Origin: Phoronis australis | Lineage: Eukaryota > Phoronida > Phoronidae | Direction of reading: 5' to 3' | Length of the DNA: 31,560 nt | Assembly (NCBI GenBank): GCA_002633005.1 | Contig: NMRA01000019.1 | Location: forward strand, 1,603,927 to 1,635,486 | Shown here: in pieces, positions 1 to 12,200 of the stretch | Numbering within the stretch: position 1 is the first letter of the stretch | How the letters are laid out: every line of letters starts with the position of its first letter | Made by a program: the position numbers and the translations under genes | Notes under the pieces: generated by a model | What the model saw: only the letters and a program-made list of their open reading frames with translations | Database searches by the model: none | What the model was told of the DNA's origin: nothing

Positions 1-753
1 ACTGTAGCTGTATGAAGACTATCGTACCACTGTGTGTTGAGCTCCGTTAACCCCGAAATTTCAGACAGCCGTTGACTACCCGGGTATAGTTGACTCAGTT
101 ATGCTCGTCACCTCGTCGTAAAACTTAGGCTACATCAACATATAAAGCTAACGGACCGGCGGGGGCGCATGCAAAATCTGGTATAGTCACCCGACACTCC
201 CATTGTTCGTTGCAGCCGTTTAAATGGAAAACAATCAAATAAACGTCATTTGGTAGCATAATTTGCCGCCTTTTTAACAAAGAAGTGTGTCGTCCGTTTC
301 AAGAACAGCACGCTCGTGACACGGCGCACGCGCCATTTCATAAAAATTTGAGACGTCTTTCGGGACATGATAACAGCTTCGCAGCACCAAGGTTGTTCTA
401 AAATTCGGTTTGCTGGTGTATGAAAAATACTAAAAACTTGAAACAAAATGAAACAAGCTCCGATAATTTGTTATAACATGTACGCAACCTAGGTACCGTC
501 AGCGACGAACACTTGATAAAAGAATCAGGGGGAAAAGAAACTGGTAAAGGTCAGGTGACGTAATCGCAAAAAGCCGACTCAAGAGAACACATCACAATTT
601 TACTAGCAGCAGCCGATGAACGATCGCTAACATTTCCAACACCGGTAAATACAGAAGTTAGTTGGTTTACTCATGGATGACTCAGTTTTAATGACATTTA
701 TTTGAGTCAGATTTTACTTGTACATTTTTACCCATATCGGCTTAAACCTGTAG

Positions 754-859
754 GCCTATATCTACACTGAGCTTTGGGCCAAGGCTTGGGTAACCCGGCG
801 ATGGTATGCGATGACCATCCCTTTAGAAGACGCCTTTTTCGAAGAGTTTGAGCAACCAG
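754..859 (+). other. Exon-like open frame of unknown origin
   Basis: Between an acceptor-like CCTGTAG and a donor-like CCAG|GTGCCA the frame reads AYIYTELWAKAWVTRRWYAM then TIPLEDAFFEEFEQP, and stays open to a TGA at 910-912. The composition (four Trp, acidic end) looks protein-like, but I do not recognise a family and it does not match the receptor. It may be chance, an exon of another gene or a relic. Confidence 0.15.
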
Positions 860-1342
860 GTGCCATACAAAAAGGCATAGCAAACCTTTTACAGCACTGT
901 GGCAAACAATGAAAAATAAGGACGACTGATACAATGATAAATTACGATGTAAACTCTTCAAATATGACATAAGCAATGAATGTTTAAAGCAGCCGATACC
1001 CGCCGTTCACGTCACTGACACATCAGCCAATCAGCGATCGCTTTCAGAATTCAGTGTTTTGACCTTGAATTCGAATTGGCTTTTCTTTGGCTCGCAAGTC
1101 AGGCAAATGTGGGTTTTATTTGTATGTTAGAACCGATTAACTGCAACATTATTGACTACAGTCCCCTTTTAAGTTAGGGGCATTGCATAAAAAGGTGCTT
1201 ACTTATTTCCAATAATATTAACAATTCAACGTGGACTTCGATTGCGATTTGTTGTATCATAGTCGCAAACTGAATTGGTTATCAGACTTAAACACCACAA
1301 AAAGGATGATCAGTGAATTTACATAAGACTTCAAATACTAAA

Positions 1343-1398
1343 TAGATTTAGGTACCTTAGTTAAGTCCCTATTTGGGGCTGTTTCTTGCAACCGGGCA
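1343..1398 (+). repeat. Dispersed repeat fragment, copy 1
   Basis: TAGATTTAGG through TGCAACCGGGCA matches 28086-28140 over about 56 bases with roughly four in five positions identical. The source element is not recognised. Confidence 0.6.
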
Positions 1399-4300
1399 AT
1401 GGTCTCTTTGTTTGTGGAGATTTTCCGATCGCCGCTATATTCATTTAATTAGCTGTTTTTCTCGATCAATATGTGCTCGCTTCACGCCTTTCTGAAGTTT
1501 GGTATGTGGATTGATCTTACGGTTGTTACCACGACTTACCATTAACCGAAACTCTCTGAAATACAAGGTGGTCTATTGAATCCCGCAGACTTATTTTCCA
1601 TGGTTTGCAGTGTATATAGGATGTTGTGTTTTCAATTCAATAAACAGCATTATCCCCGGGTCAATTCGAGAGAGGTTGATTGAAGTATGGACAGCTGTTG
1701 TCTCCCAGGCCCATGATGCTGACACCTTCGACTGTTAGCGCGTAGCGGGCACTACAAAAATCACAGCAGTCTGTCGGTAGCCGCCCAGTGTTGATGAAGT
1801 TATAGTTCAAGAATGAAGCTTTGACTTTGCCCAAGTTGCACAGGTGTGCATGAAGCGTAAATCTAGGTGCGAGCCGATTTTCAGAGATAGTTTGGCTTAG
1901 ATTGAAAATCACAGCTTCAAAATGGAGTTTTGACCCTTGGAAAATGTTGTTAACTTGATATATTGTGAAGGGAGCTTCAGATAATTTTCATATTTTACAG
2001 AGTTAGTGATTCGGTAATCATTTGCAATATCATTAGAACTGTACAACCAAATGTTGACACGGAAAATCGTGGTTGGCTCGTTTGCTCGATATCTCGAAAA
2101 ACAAAACGACATTTAGATTTTCTTTCTATTTTGTATTAAGTGGTAGGCAGGTCATCCCTAATCCCCAAACAATGACGACCTTGATCTCGTTTATTTTACT
2201 GTCATAACAGCAATTTCTGAGAGCACTTATGGGCCGCTCTACATCGACTGTCACTGAGAATCCTGACACTACCTCTAGATACACACCTGTGATTCTTCTT
2301 ACGTAGGCTTCTCTTGCAACAATGATGTCTTTTTGTCACTTATTTCAATGGAAGAAATTTCAAATTTGCAAGACTGATTTGAATCATCTTAAAATTTACA
2401 TGTTGGAACTGTGATTTGTTTCCTTGAATGTATCTGACCTTAAGATCAAGAAACACGTTTTATATTTAAGAAAGACATTTTAAAGAATTGAGAATTTTTG
2501 TGAAATATCACCATCTGATTTTGGCCATATTCAGTGAGGAAACTAGCAGAGGGTGTTGCATATGTGTATATAAAACCAGAGTGATTTGGTTGTATCAGAC
2601 ACATAAAAAGTCAAAAGTTTGCTCTTTTACAAGCGTACTCATTAGCATATAATTTCACTGACTATACCGTCCAATATTTGACTACTCAGATACAGTGAGT
2701 ACACAGCAGTTTTATTAAATAATGCCCTACAAAGAGCAAGAATAGTATGCGTTATGTTGATATGAAGTTATTTCTTATTTGAAGGATTTTGGGATCATCG
2801 GAAGTCGTAGAAGGGGTCAGGGGTTGGGACGACAAGTTACTCCACTTGTAACAGCTTCCACTTCAAGTTCTTGGTACATGTAGTTATGGGACAATGGAAC
2901 GAAGGGTATGGGGCAGTGGTCCCTCAAAAAATTGTAAAGCGGTATTATACTTATTCAGCGAGGTCTGCGTGTACTCTGTGTGCACTGTGTTACTCATATC
3001 AGTCCCTGCAATGCAGCATATGATAGTAACTAGAAAACATTTAACTTTTGCCTTTTAACAGGCTTGGGTATAAATTTTGAAACCGTGCGATTTTCTCTTA
3101 GAGCTGTGCAGTTAGTTCAGTGATAATACGCTTTACCCTAAAGAACTGTTGGCTAAGTCCTCCTGAGCGGTGAAGGGACGAATCCTGATTGGATAAACCA
3201 ATTTCTTGTCATTTATGCTGTTAATTTTCTGGATTTGTAAAATCTAATCTACCTTCGTGAGATAATTCTCATATAACTGGCGTGAAAGTAAAACTGTCTC
3301 CTTGTGTAAACGCCCTACTTGCATTGAGTAGAACATGAGCATTCAGGTACTGACCCTTATGCCCGCGTTCAAACATGTACAGATAGGACAAACTTCGCAC
3401 AACAGTAATCCTTGTAACAGGGGTTGGTGATATAGTGAGATGTTACGGTGACAGCTGGTAATATCTGAGCATGCTTCAGGACGTAATTAACAAATCCGAT
3501 GGCCTAAGTCTTCCTCAAATACACGTGTGTGTAAGTGGCATATTTAGAGACGGTGGTGTCTATCAGATAATTATCTGATGAGTATTTTGTCGGTTCTGAA
3601 GCGTCCCCTCCCGTTGGGCTTGACCGAAAAGGATAATTCTGTAAATCCCTTGGGGTAGCAGCGACAAAAAGTTCACATATTTTGTCTATTTTTTCGTATG
3701 AACTCATATGACGATAATAAGTAATGAACAAATAAACACACAGCATTTTAGCAGCTACCAATTTATTAAGACTTACACACAAATATAATACAATAGGATT
3801 CATCCCGGAAACCGCAGGGAGCATTACATCCGGGTTTTAGACAATAAATACGCAGTAGTAAAGAGAATACTGGACTGTTATCATAATACAAATGGATGAA
3901 TGGTGGATTTTAAACCTCGACAATCAACCAGCCGAAAATATGGTTTTGTTAGAACATCCTAGTAGATGGTACTGGGTAAAAAACACAAATCTTCCAGAAC
4001 TTTTTGTAATAGATTACTCCCTCCACTGCTAGGCCGTCTCCATTCCACACCCAGTTTTAGAACAGGCAGCCATGCCAGGGAAGATGTCATTGATATGGGC
4101 CTCTTTCAGCCAGTCATCTCATTTGTATTTATTTTTCTGAATGTCATGTATTTAGCCACGACTTCAGGGAAACATTTAACACCAATTCTGCAAACTTTCG
4201 GTCAAGAAAGTTTTCAGGTCATGAGCAAATCTGGGGCTCCGTTTACCTTTGCACAGTGACCACCTAGGCTCAATTTCAGTAGAAGTGGACCGTGACCAGC

Positions 4301-4969
4301 TTTCCTCATAAAAAGATGCTGCAAATGCATTCGGGGGCAGACATTCACTGCCATGGAATGCCATCAAATGCAGTTCCCCTCACTAGATAACTGTCAATGG
4401 AAAAGGGAGCATTTATTTTACCCAAAGAACTGAGCAAAATAATTTTTTCCTTGCACAAAGCAATATATCAAACACGCCCACTCTGGCCAGGGTGCGTTCA
4501 TATTCGAAGCTGACTCAATAATATTAGTGTTCAATCGCACATCCGCTTTCTGCACTTCTCGTGCAGCTTCCCATTTTGATAAAAACCTTATCATGTATGC
4601 ATTTTGATGGAAAATACATTTAAATTTGCAATAGTTTATTAGCGATTCTTAATAATTCGAAACAAGGCAGGTTACTTGGGTCAGTCTCAGAATTCAACGC
4701 TTCAAGTCTGACATGTGCACAACCTTTCTGCTCATGGGTTATTAAATAACTTCAGTCACTGTTTGCAGTTTATATTGCAGAACAATTGGAGCGAGTATTG
4801 ACAGCCAATGATGTGCATTTGTATTTGAGTTTCTAACAATTAAATCAAAAATCATAATCCATCTTCTACAATTTCCAAGAGTCATTTTGATACAGTTTTC
4901 TTTCATAACAATAGCTTAGTTTCTATTTGGCTGCTTAAATTAGGTGGCGCTACCAAACGAGTGCCTCTA

Positions 4970-5248
4970 CATGGGCGCACTCAGGGGCATGGGGGGCTCG
5001 GGGGGCTCCAATGAGCCNCCCCCGATTTGGCGAATTGGGCAAAAAGGTCTGCCTCAATGAAGCAAAGACTTCGAGCAAGCGAAACAAAAGTCCACACAGT
5101 CCGCAGACATTTGGCGCAGATGCACTATTCGTAGGCCTGGACCCAGCGGCCCCGTTTTTTTAGTCCTCGTTGATTATTTCAGTAAAAGGTACGCATATCG
5201 AAAAAATTTGAGCCCCCCCCCTTACATTTTAGGCTGGTTGCGCACATG
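4970..5248 (+). mobile_element. MITE-like element, family A, copy 1 (279 bp)
   Basis: The left end CATGGGCGCACTCAG matches the reverse complement of the right end, CATGTGCGCAACCAG. Internally it shares GGGCAAAAAGGT and GCCTCAA, the C-rich AGCC block, AGTAAAAGGT and TTAGGCTG with copies at 15022 and 22083. It carries an unresolved base at 5018. No coding capacity. It lies just upstream of the probable 5413 exon. Confidence 0.75.
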
Positions 5249-5412
5249 CCCTACGATTAGGAATAATTTCATTTCTTTAAAAATGATATGTTGGTCTGGG
5301 GGTGGGTACTATACATGCCTATACACTCTCGAATACCCGTCCGTAATCTACACCGATTAGTCCTGTTACCTTAAGAAGTCATTTTAAATCTGAAATGTTT
5401 GCATGTTTCAAG

Positions 5413-5457
5413 AAAAGATGAAGTTTGGTGTCGTTGAAGGTGAATACGAATCCACTG
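5413..5457 (+). CDS. Probable short upstream exon of the ion-channel gene (ligand-binding domain)
   Basis: The frame reads KMKFGVVEGEYEST plus one base, and the donor ACTG|GTAAAA leaves phase 1, exactly what the next exon (beginning gt ctc cgc) needs to give EYESTG-LRVKGTF. An in-frame TGA at 5391 forces the exon to start after that. The best acceptor is TTTCAAG before 5413, which is weak. In related receptors this position holds an acidic or hydrophobic strand just before the RVKGTF strand, so the content fits. It could still be a chance open frame. Confidence 0.4.
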
Positions 5458-6163
5458 GTAAAATCTCAACAAATTCTGTGACGGGTCATGCAAAATGTTT
5501 TTTTTTTTATTCAACAGGTTTTATCAGAAATTGCTACTTAACGCATATCACAATATGTCAAGATGCCAATTCATATTTTTCGAATTTTTTCATCATGGTT
5601 ATTGTAGGTGGGCACCTCTCGGTTTTGGACTACTTAACCTCGCTTTCAAGGTCCATCTATGAAATTTTAAAGTCTTACTTTGCCAATCCTGATGCTGCAA
5701 TATCACAAAGATCAAGCTGTAGTTCCTCATGTTTTATTCCGCAGATAAATAAGCCTTTCAATTTTGAACAAGCCATCTACATGTAGGTCACAGCGTGCTA
5801 ATCGTAATTGATGTTGGAGCTGTATTTTCTGATGGAATCTTTACATTATGTTCTTATTTTGCACGGAAGTGTAAGTTGGGGCATCTTCATCCGCCTATCG
5901 GGTTGGACAGTTTTGAGCTCACGGTTTTGAACTTCATTTCGATGACTTTAAAGTCGCTGTAAAGTGTGTTTGTGTAGTCATTTTCAGATACTTTGTAAAA
6001 CGAGTGTAGCCTTGATATTCACCTCGCTTATTGTAGCTTTTACATAACAAACCATTACCACATGGAATCCAAAGCTTAAATGTGTCCTTCATGACGACGG
6101 GGGAAACATGATGGTCACCCTGTGACATCCTTATTTAAACTGGTCTGGTAATCTTCATTCCAG

Positions 6164-6228
6164 GTCTCCGCGTGAAAGGAACTTTCAAAGAACACATGGA
6201 ATTGGAGAATTTTCCATTTGACTACCAG
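6164..6228 (+). CDS. Ion-channel exon: FPFD loop of the ligand-binding domain
   Basis: After acceptor TTCATTCCAG the exon enters with two bases of a split codon and encodes LRVKGTFKEHMELENFPFDYQ in two overlapping halves, LRVKGTFKEHM and ELENFPFDYQ. FPFDxQ is the hallmark turn of the Cys-loop superfamily. The first Cys of the loop would lie seven residues before the F of FPFD; here it is Glu. The exon ends in phase 0 at CAG and is followed by GCATGT, so the intron seems to have a GC donor. Confidence 0.85.
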
Positions 6229-9200
6229 GCATGTTTCCGTGTGTGTTGGCTGTGTTTAATCGTGAAAGCCTCGGTCAGAATTATAAATTTCTTGCATAAG
6301 GAAATATTGCTAAAATGCTCAAAGCTTAACAGAATCACTACAAATGATTTCTGACAACACCTTAACGTTTTTTTTTGTGGAGGTTATTATCAAAATTGCT
6401 TGGATGTCTTTTTCAAAAAAATTGTAAGGCTAGTGTGTCTTCACAACTGATAAAGCGCGTGAAATTCAGGTACCACATTGTTCGCAAACATGATTTTGCA
6501 TCTTGCCCAAACAACACGTTACTCCCAGACAACTTGCAGGTTATTTCTTGTAATTATCAGGTTTTGAAAGCGAATTTGTCCATTTAGTTAAACGAGTTTA
6601 CTAAACTTATGCCACTGATTGGCCGAAAAGATTTGAACATTTTTGAGACTCAGCAATAGATTTCATTGGCTAATTGGAACATTACGCCATAAATAAAAAC
6701 ATCTTAATAATGAATTTAGTTGCAAGCATGCACACCGAGCTATTTCTGGACGTCCTAAGAGAAATGCAGTTCCTTCCAGCTGTCGATTTTGGTATTTCTG
6801 GAAATGGTCAGTTCATCTCGCACGGCAGCCCAGCGTCAATTTCGCTCCAAATCATTATTATTAGGAAATCAATCTTCCGTTTGCTTCTGTATTTTCCCTC
6901 GTTTTCTCTCATAAAGCGAAGAGAATAGCCCTCTATTTGTTAATGACAGATTTGTTTAGCACGAAACGTCTACAATTTCAGTCATTTCCACGGCGTTTAG
7001 AAATGAAACAGCTGACGATGTGACCAGCTCGGATTCACCTTAAGAATAGAACTCTTTAGCAGGTGTTTATATTTCCTCATAAACGTACAAACAGTGCATC
7101 TTGTTGTTTCACAGCTCTGATCAAATTGAACAGGGTCAGAGGTACTAAAACATCATCTCAGTAACACATTTTTGATCTTAAAACCGAATGTGTCATTTGC
7201 AGCAAAATAATGCAATACTTTAAAGGCAACTTTTAATCAATTCATTTCAAAATGTTCCTCCATTTGCGCGACCGGCATATAAAGATACATGTGCGGGTCT
7301 CAAAATGTTTCATGTGATGTCTGAAAGAGGCCATTTTGACATTCATTGCGACAAAAGGTGTACGCCTTCATACGTACTAATCTACGCGTCTAGCATTATT
7401 TCGAAAGACTGAAACCAGTTAACACTGGATTCGCAAACGATTTTTGTTAACGTGCCACAAACCTTAAACCACAATCATAAAATGTTTTACAGATTAATAT
7501 TGGTTTAACGTTCTTTTTAGGCACTGTCATTTCATGTGCATTCTGACTGGCCGACTGATGACGTGGAGTTTGAGCAAGACTACATGTTCAAAGACGTTAT
7601 CAGAAAGGATGTGTATACCGGTAATATTGTCAACTTGTGTTAACGGCTGATTAGAGAAATACTTGTATGAGCTTTCATCTGTTTCTTCCTCCCCCCCTCC
7701 TTTCCTGCCCAGTCAACAAAGTGTTCTATCGAGCTAGACCGGTACGGCCGCTGCATCTTTCACCTGGCTCGAAGATTACCATAGTTGAGGCCTCAAGATG
7801 GGCCCCTTACCTGGACGTAGCTTACGTAAGTCCATTTCACGCATTGCAAATTCAGTTGGCAATCCTTTGCAATTCGATAATCCGACATCAACCGTTTCTA
7901 GGTGTCGACAAAACGCCAAGGTTTGTGAGTACAAACGCCACAGTAAAGACTTTCTTCACTCTAAGAGTACAACCGTGACTGCTGGGGCTTTGCACTGAGT
8001 CTGTGTCTTATAAATTTAGTTAACCCACTGGGTTTACGCAACGGCAATTAGCACGGTGAATGGAAACGTTAGCCGAAAAGGTCCGTTTCTCCTTGAAAAC
8101 GCCAATTTTAAACACTTCCCATGCATAGTATTGGTAGTAATGAATAGAGGACACTTGGAACACACGAATATGCCAATTTGTGTGTCAAAAATATAGAACG
8201 AGAGTTCTAAGAGTATAGAAAAAATCCCCACGCTAGGTCAAGGGCAGGGGACAGCTAATGCGGTAATGGATGAAACAGTTCACTGAAATTCGCAGTACCA
8301 ATTGTCGGAAGGCATTGGGTAAGCGGAGAAGACTCAGAGGAATACCTTCAACGTGGGATACAAAAAAAAACTTCGCCATCTGTTGGCAATGGGCGACTTT
8401 TTTCCCTTTCCACGCAAGGACTACGTGGAAGAGAAATCTAAACCATAGTCTATATATCAAAGTCATCAAGAAACTTAGGCGAGGTTGCAGTTTATGGGAA
8501 CGTCTCGAGGCAACACCGTGCAGTGCAAACCAAATGAACCAATAGTAGGTTTACCGTCCAAAAGGTCGAGCCTAGGGAAATGGCAATTAACGTTGAATTC
8601 ACGTCGCCCTCATTGTGGATGGCGTAAGGGCTGGCGTCTTTCATGGCTGATGATTTACAGACACGTTCGACAGAGCTGTTCACAACTATAAAGCATTTGT
8701 TGACTCCAGCATCGGTTCAGTTTTCTAGGATGAACCCCCCATTGCCCAGGACATGAATAGAAAGTAAATCATTGGTGTTTTTTCCAAATAATGAATCCTG
8801 TATTTTCTTTTGATGAGCCATACAGACTCAACAGACCTGTTATAACGTGCATGTATGAACCATGCTAATATGACCAGGTCCTCTGTCACGTTAGCCGGAA
8901 CGTAAGCAGATTCAAGATGAGTTACATTTTATTCATATCCTCGGCTACTATGACCAATGTAGTTCAAGTACAGTATATTCAATCAGGATAGGCCTTTAAC
9001 TACTCACTAATTAGGCTGTGTACTGAAAACCAAAAAATAATGTTCATTACATTGAACGTCCATTCCCATTTAAAAGTGGGCCCCGAATAAGGCCACGTCA
9101 CAGAATCTGTCTCAAGTTCAAAGACTGGATTTCAGAGACCACCAAGAAGCATGTTATTGGAAACCCTTCTCAAGAGTCTTATCAAAACAAATGGTCCATT

Positions 9201-12200
9201 TACAACAATTTCAAATCGTGGATATGATGAAACCTTGTACATAACAAACCAGCATTACGCCTCTGAAGGTCACACGCATTTGGTGTTACGTGAGTTTGAA
9301 CTAAAGTTACAACTTCAAGTTCCTTGAGATCGAGCCGTGCTTATCTGACAGAGAATCCACGTGACTTGGATTTTCCGTAATTTGACACTGATGTAGCCTG
9401 TTAACATTGTTTTTTCGTGACAGGGTGACTTAGTCCTACAAGTTAGCCCCTAGGCCATGTTGTTTCACGGATCGGTCTGTTACTTTCCAAACCGGGCCGC
9501 TGGACAGAGAATTATTATAGACTTGTTGGACGTACGTCATGCCTTATTAACGCACATCTCAGCTCCTGGTGGAAAGCGCGGCATCGTTGTGGAGGCTGCA
9601 AGTTTCCTTGGTTCTTTATCCAAACTTCTACATTATTTTTTCTTGGAGCGGTGACAGATTTGCAGGCCCCTGGCTGTAGCAATCATATTCATTGCCGTCA
9701 AGGCCCTACGTCAATTATCAATAACTCGACTATAGATGTTGCTACGGCAGGAAAGGTTATTCACAATTTTTCCCACATAACTATCGTGTATCAAATCGAC
9801 TACCAAGCGACATTTTCATTCCTCTTAGAAAGCAGTGTCCGAGACAGGCACATGTATATTCATAGCATAACGGGTATATAAGCGCACGTATTCAAACTGT
9901 GTGTATTTGCCGCAGTACTTCATTGTCGTCTCAGCCAATGGGCTTTAAATGAGAATGCCACCCGATTTAATTAGTCTTTTTATCGTCTTAATCGGTTTAT
10001 ATCCACATCGCCTCTTATACGGTCGACCTTACCTTGCCGAGAGGTGTCGCTATAACCTGTGAGGAAAGTGAGAAACGACGCAGCGACGTCAGTGGTTCGT
10101 CTGCAGAGTGAATGCGGCTATATTGCGGTGCATTGTTCCCACTTGTCCGAACTATGAATTAGCTGCGAAGTAAGCGAGTATATCGTATTTTCGACTTCCA
10201 GGAGAGCCCGAAATCCTTAGGAAGTGGCTCGCGGTAGTGAAGAATGAAAGGTTGGCTGTTAATAGCAAGTATGAGGCCGTGAAACATCTTCGTGTCTATG
10301 ACCGGTATTTCGTCGACAGTGATTTCTCTGACGAATTCCGGCTTGCCAAAGAACTGTCCATACTTTCCGTTGCATGGACATGTTCACGGCGCCCCTCTAG
10401 TATTTCTTGATAAGTGTATTCCGGTTCGAACTGATAGCCTGTGAAACCTAACTATCCGACCCGTGAAGTCTTCGTCGCCTGAGCTCTTGACTAATACGGG
10501 ATTGGCGCGGGGCGAGTTCCCATGTAGACGTTTATTATTCTGCGTTCTGTTTCAAAATGAATTACTCTCATCCTAATATAAATAGGTAAATAAAACATAA
10601 AGAATGGATCAACTGGAATTTTCGGATGTAATAACGTCCTTTGTCAACAGAAAATCGCATGCAAATGCGACAGAAATTGTATTATGTCATCAGAAACTGG
10701 TTAATTAAGTTTTTAAGATCGTAAAAAAATTTTTTTCCAAAACTGTCACATGTAAAGTTCGTTCCTGAAATAATAAACGACAATTTGTTTAGGCACTCAA
10801 GAGTTCGCGCTGTGCGAACACGTTAAAGCAAGAAGGAAGCCGGCGGCAGGGGCACGCAAGAAGTTCCCAAGATATAAAGTGTCAACCCACGTGACTCGCA
10901 AACCCAGCTATTACTTGTGGAATGTGGTCTTCGTAATGGTTTGTGGAACAGTCTAAGAAAACGTGTAGATGTTTTAGATGTGGCTGGGTCTGCGACTGCC
11001 CAGGCATTTAACTACTATTCTATCATAGAAAAGTGTACTCTACATGTAGGGTCACTGACTTACATCTTGACAAAGTCTGTGTTCATGGTGAGATGTTTTC
11101 AACTTGTTTATTTCAAATTTTGAAACATTCAATTTTACACTAGGGCATCATAAATATTTTGACCCACAAAATCAGTAAATGAAGCAAGTTTACAAAGGTT
11201 TCATGGAACGGGAAAGAACAAAATCTTCAGTATGTCTATGTCTTAGCATTTTCAATTTGATTCACTTTAACCTTCACAGGAGAGCCAAAACTCTGTAAAA
11301 TTTACCAAATTTTCAATTTTCAATTTTAGTCATTGTTTGAGGGAACCGGTGGTCATTTTAGTGCGTCATTTTGAACTAAAAATAATATCCCTGGTTTCTT
11401 TCGCGTTCGCCATTTCAGTCTGAGTCTTGTCTCACGGCGTAGGGCGTTCTGATTTAACGCAATCCCGACTTCGTTTATTTTTGCTGTTGGAACAATGTCA
11501 TGATTTAAAAATATTAATGCATGAGTTTCAAACTTTGAAGATAGGGTTTAAGTTAAGCGAGTTAAATATGAAGTGATGCCACTCTCAAAGGTAGGAGCCA
11601 GAGTTGTGCATTGTTTCTTGAACCTGCTATCCCGATATCCTACAACATGTTGCACGATGAGTGTAAGGAAGCAGCTACATACGCAATAAGCCGACTGGAC
11701 ACCTCTTAAATCCTGCAGATTAAGCAAGTTGAACTTTCTCAATGTGATCAAATAAAAACCTTCGAAAACCGTTGTGTGTCTTGACTGATTTGGCATACGA
11801 CACGCAATCCAAAGCTTAACTGGTCACTGTGACCAAGCCCGACACATTACAAGTCTGGGCAAACACGTTTGAGAAGCTCATGGTGTAACAAGTTGTAATA
11901 ACGTTAAAACCTCTAAACACCTGAGAGAATTGTACCCCTTTTTGCAAGGTAAGGACCAAGCTAATGCATGGCACCATTACATGTCTAAAACTTATGGTGC
12001 ATGGCAATAAATGGAAAACCCTGCCAATTATTTTCAAAGGGACAGACATACTTAAAACCTCTCTTTAAAGAACACGCTGATCAATTACAGGCCTCTCGAT
12101 AATTTCAGTTCTCCTGTTTCGTACAATGGATCTAACCATGATGTGTGCACAAGTCACAGTGGCGGATGTAGAAGGGGGCCAAGGGGACATAGACCCCCTA

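Larger units (their letters stand above)
1..5412. other. Upstream region without a recognised gene
   Basis: Apart from one MITE copy (4970-5248) and a 56-bp dispersed repeat (1343-1398), I recognise nothing. The missing first half of the receptor ligand-binding domain should lie here or further upstream, but I found no exon with the expected W-x-D or W-x-P patterns. Open frames such as 754-912 and 3893-4039 have no recognisable similarity. Confidence 0.5.

Noticed and set aside
3893-4039. 49-codon frame starting MDEWWILNLDNQPAENM
   Set aside because: Protein-like composition but no recognised similarity and no link to the receptor.
6050-6123. Frame TTWNPKLKCVLHDDGGNMM, resembling the W-x-P strand of the ligand-binding domain
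   Set aside because: It lies on the wrong side of the 5413 exon, has no donor in the phase required by 6164 and soon meets a stop.
8233-8691. Overlapping open frames on both strands of 60-90 codons
   Set aside because: No recognisable similarity, no splice phase fit to the receptor, and mutual overlap in several frames.
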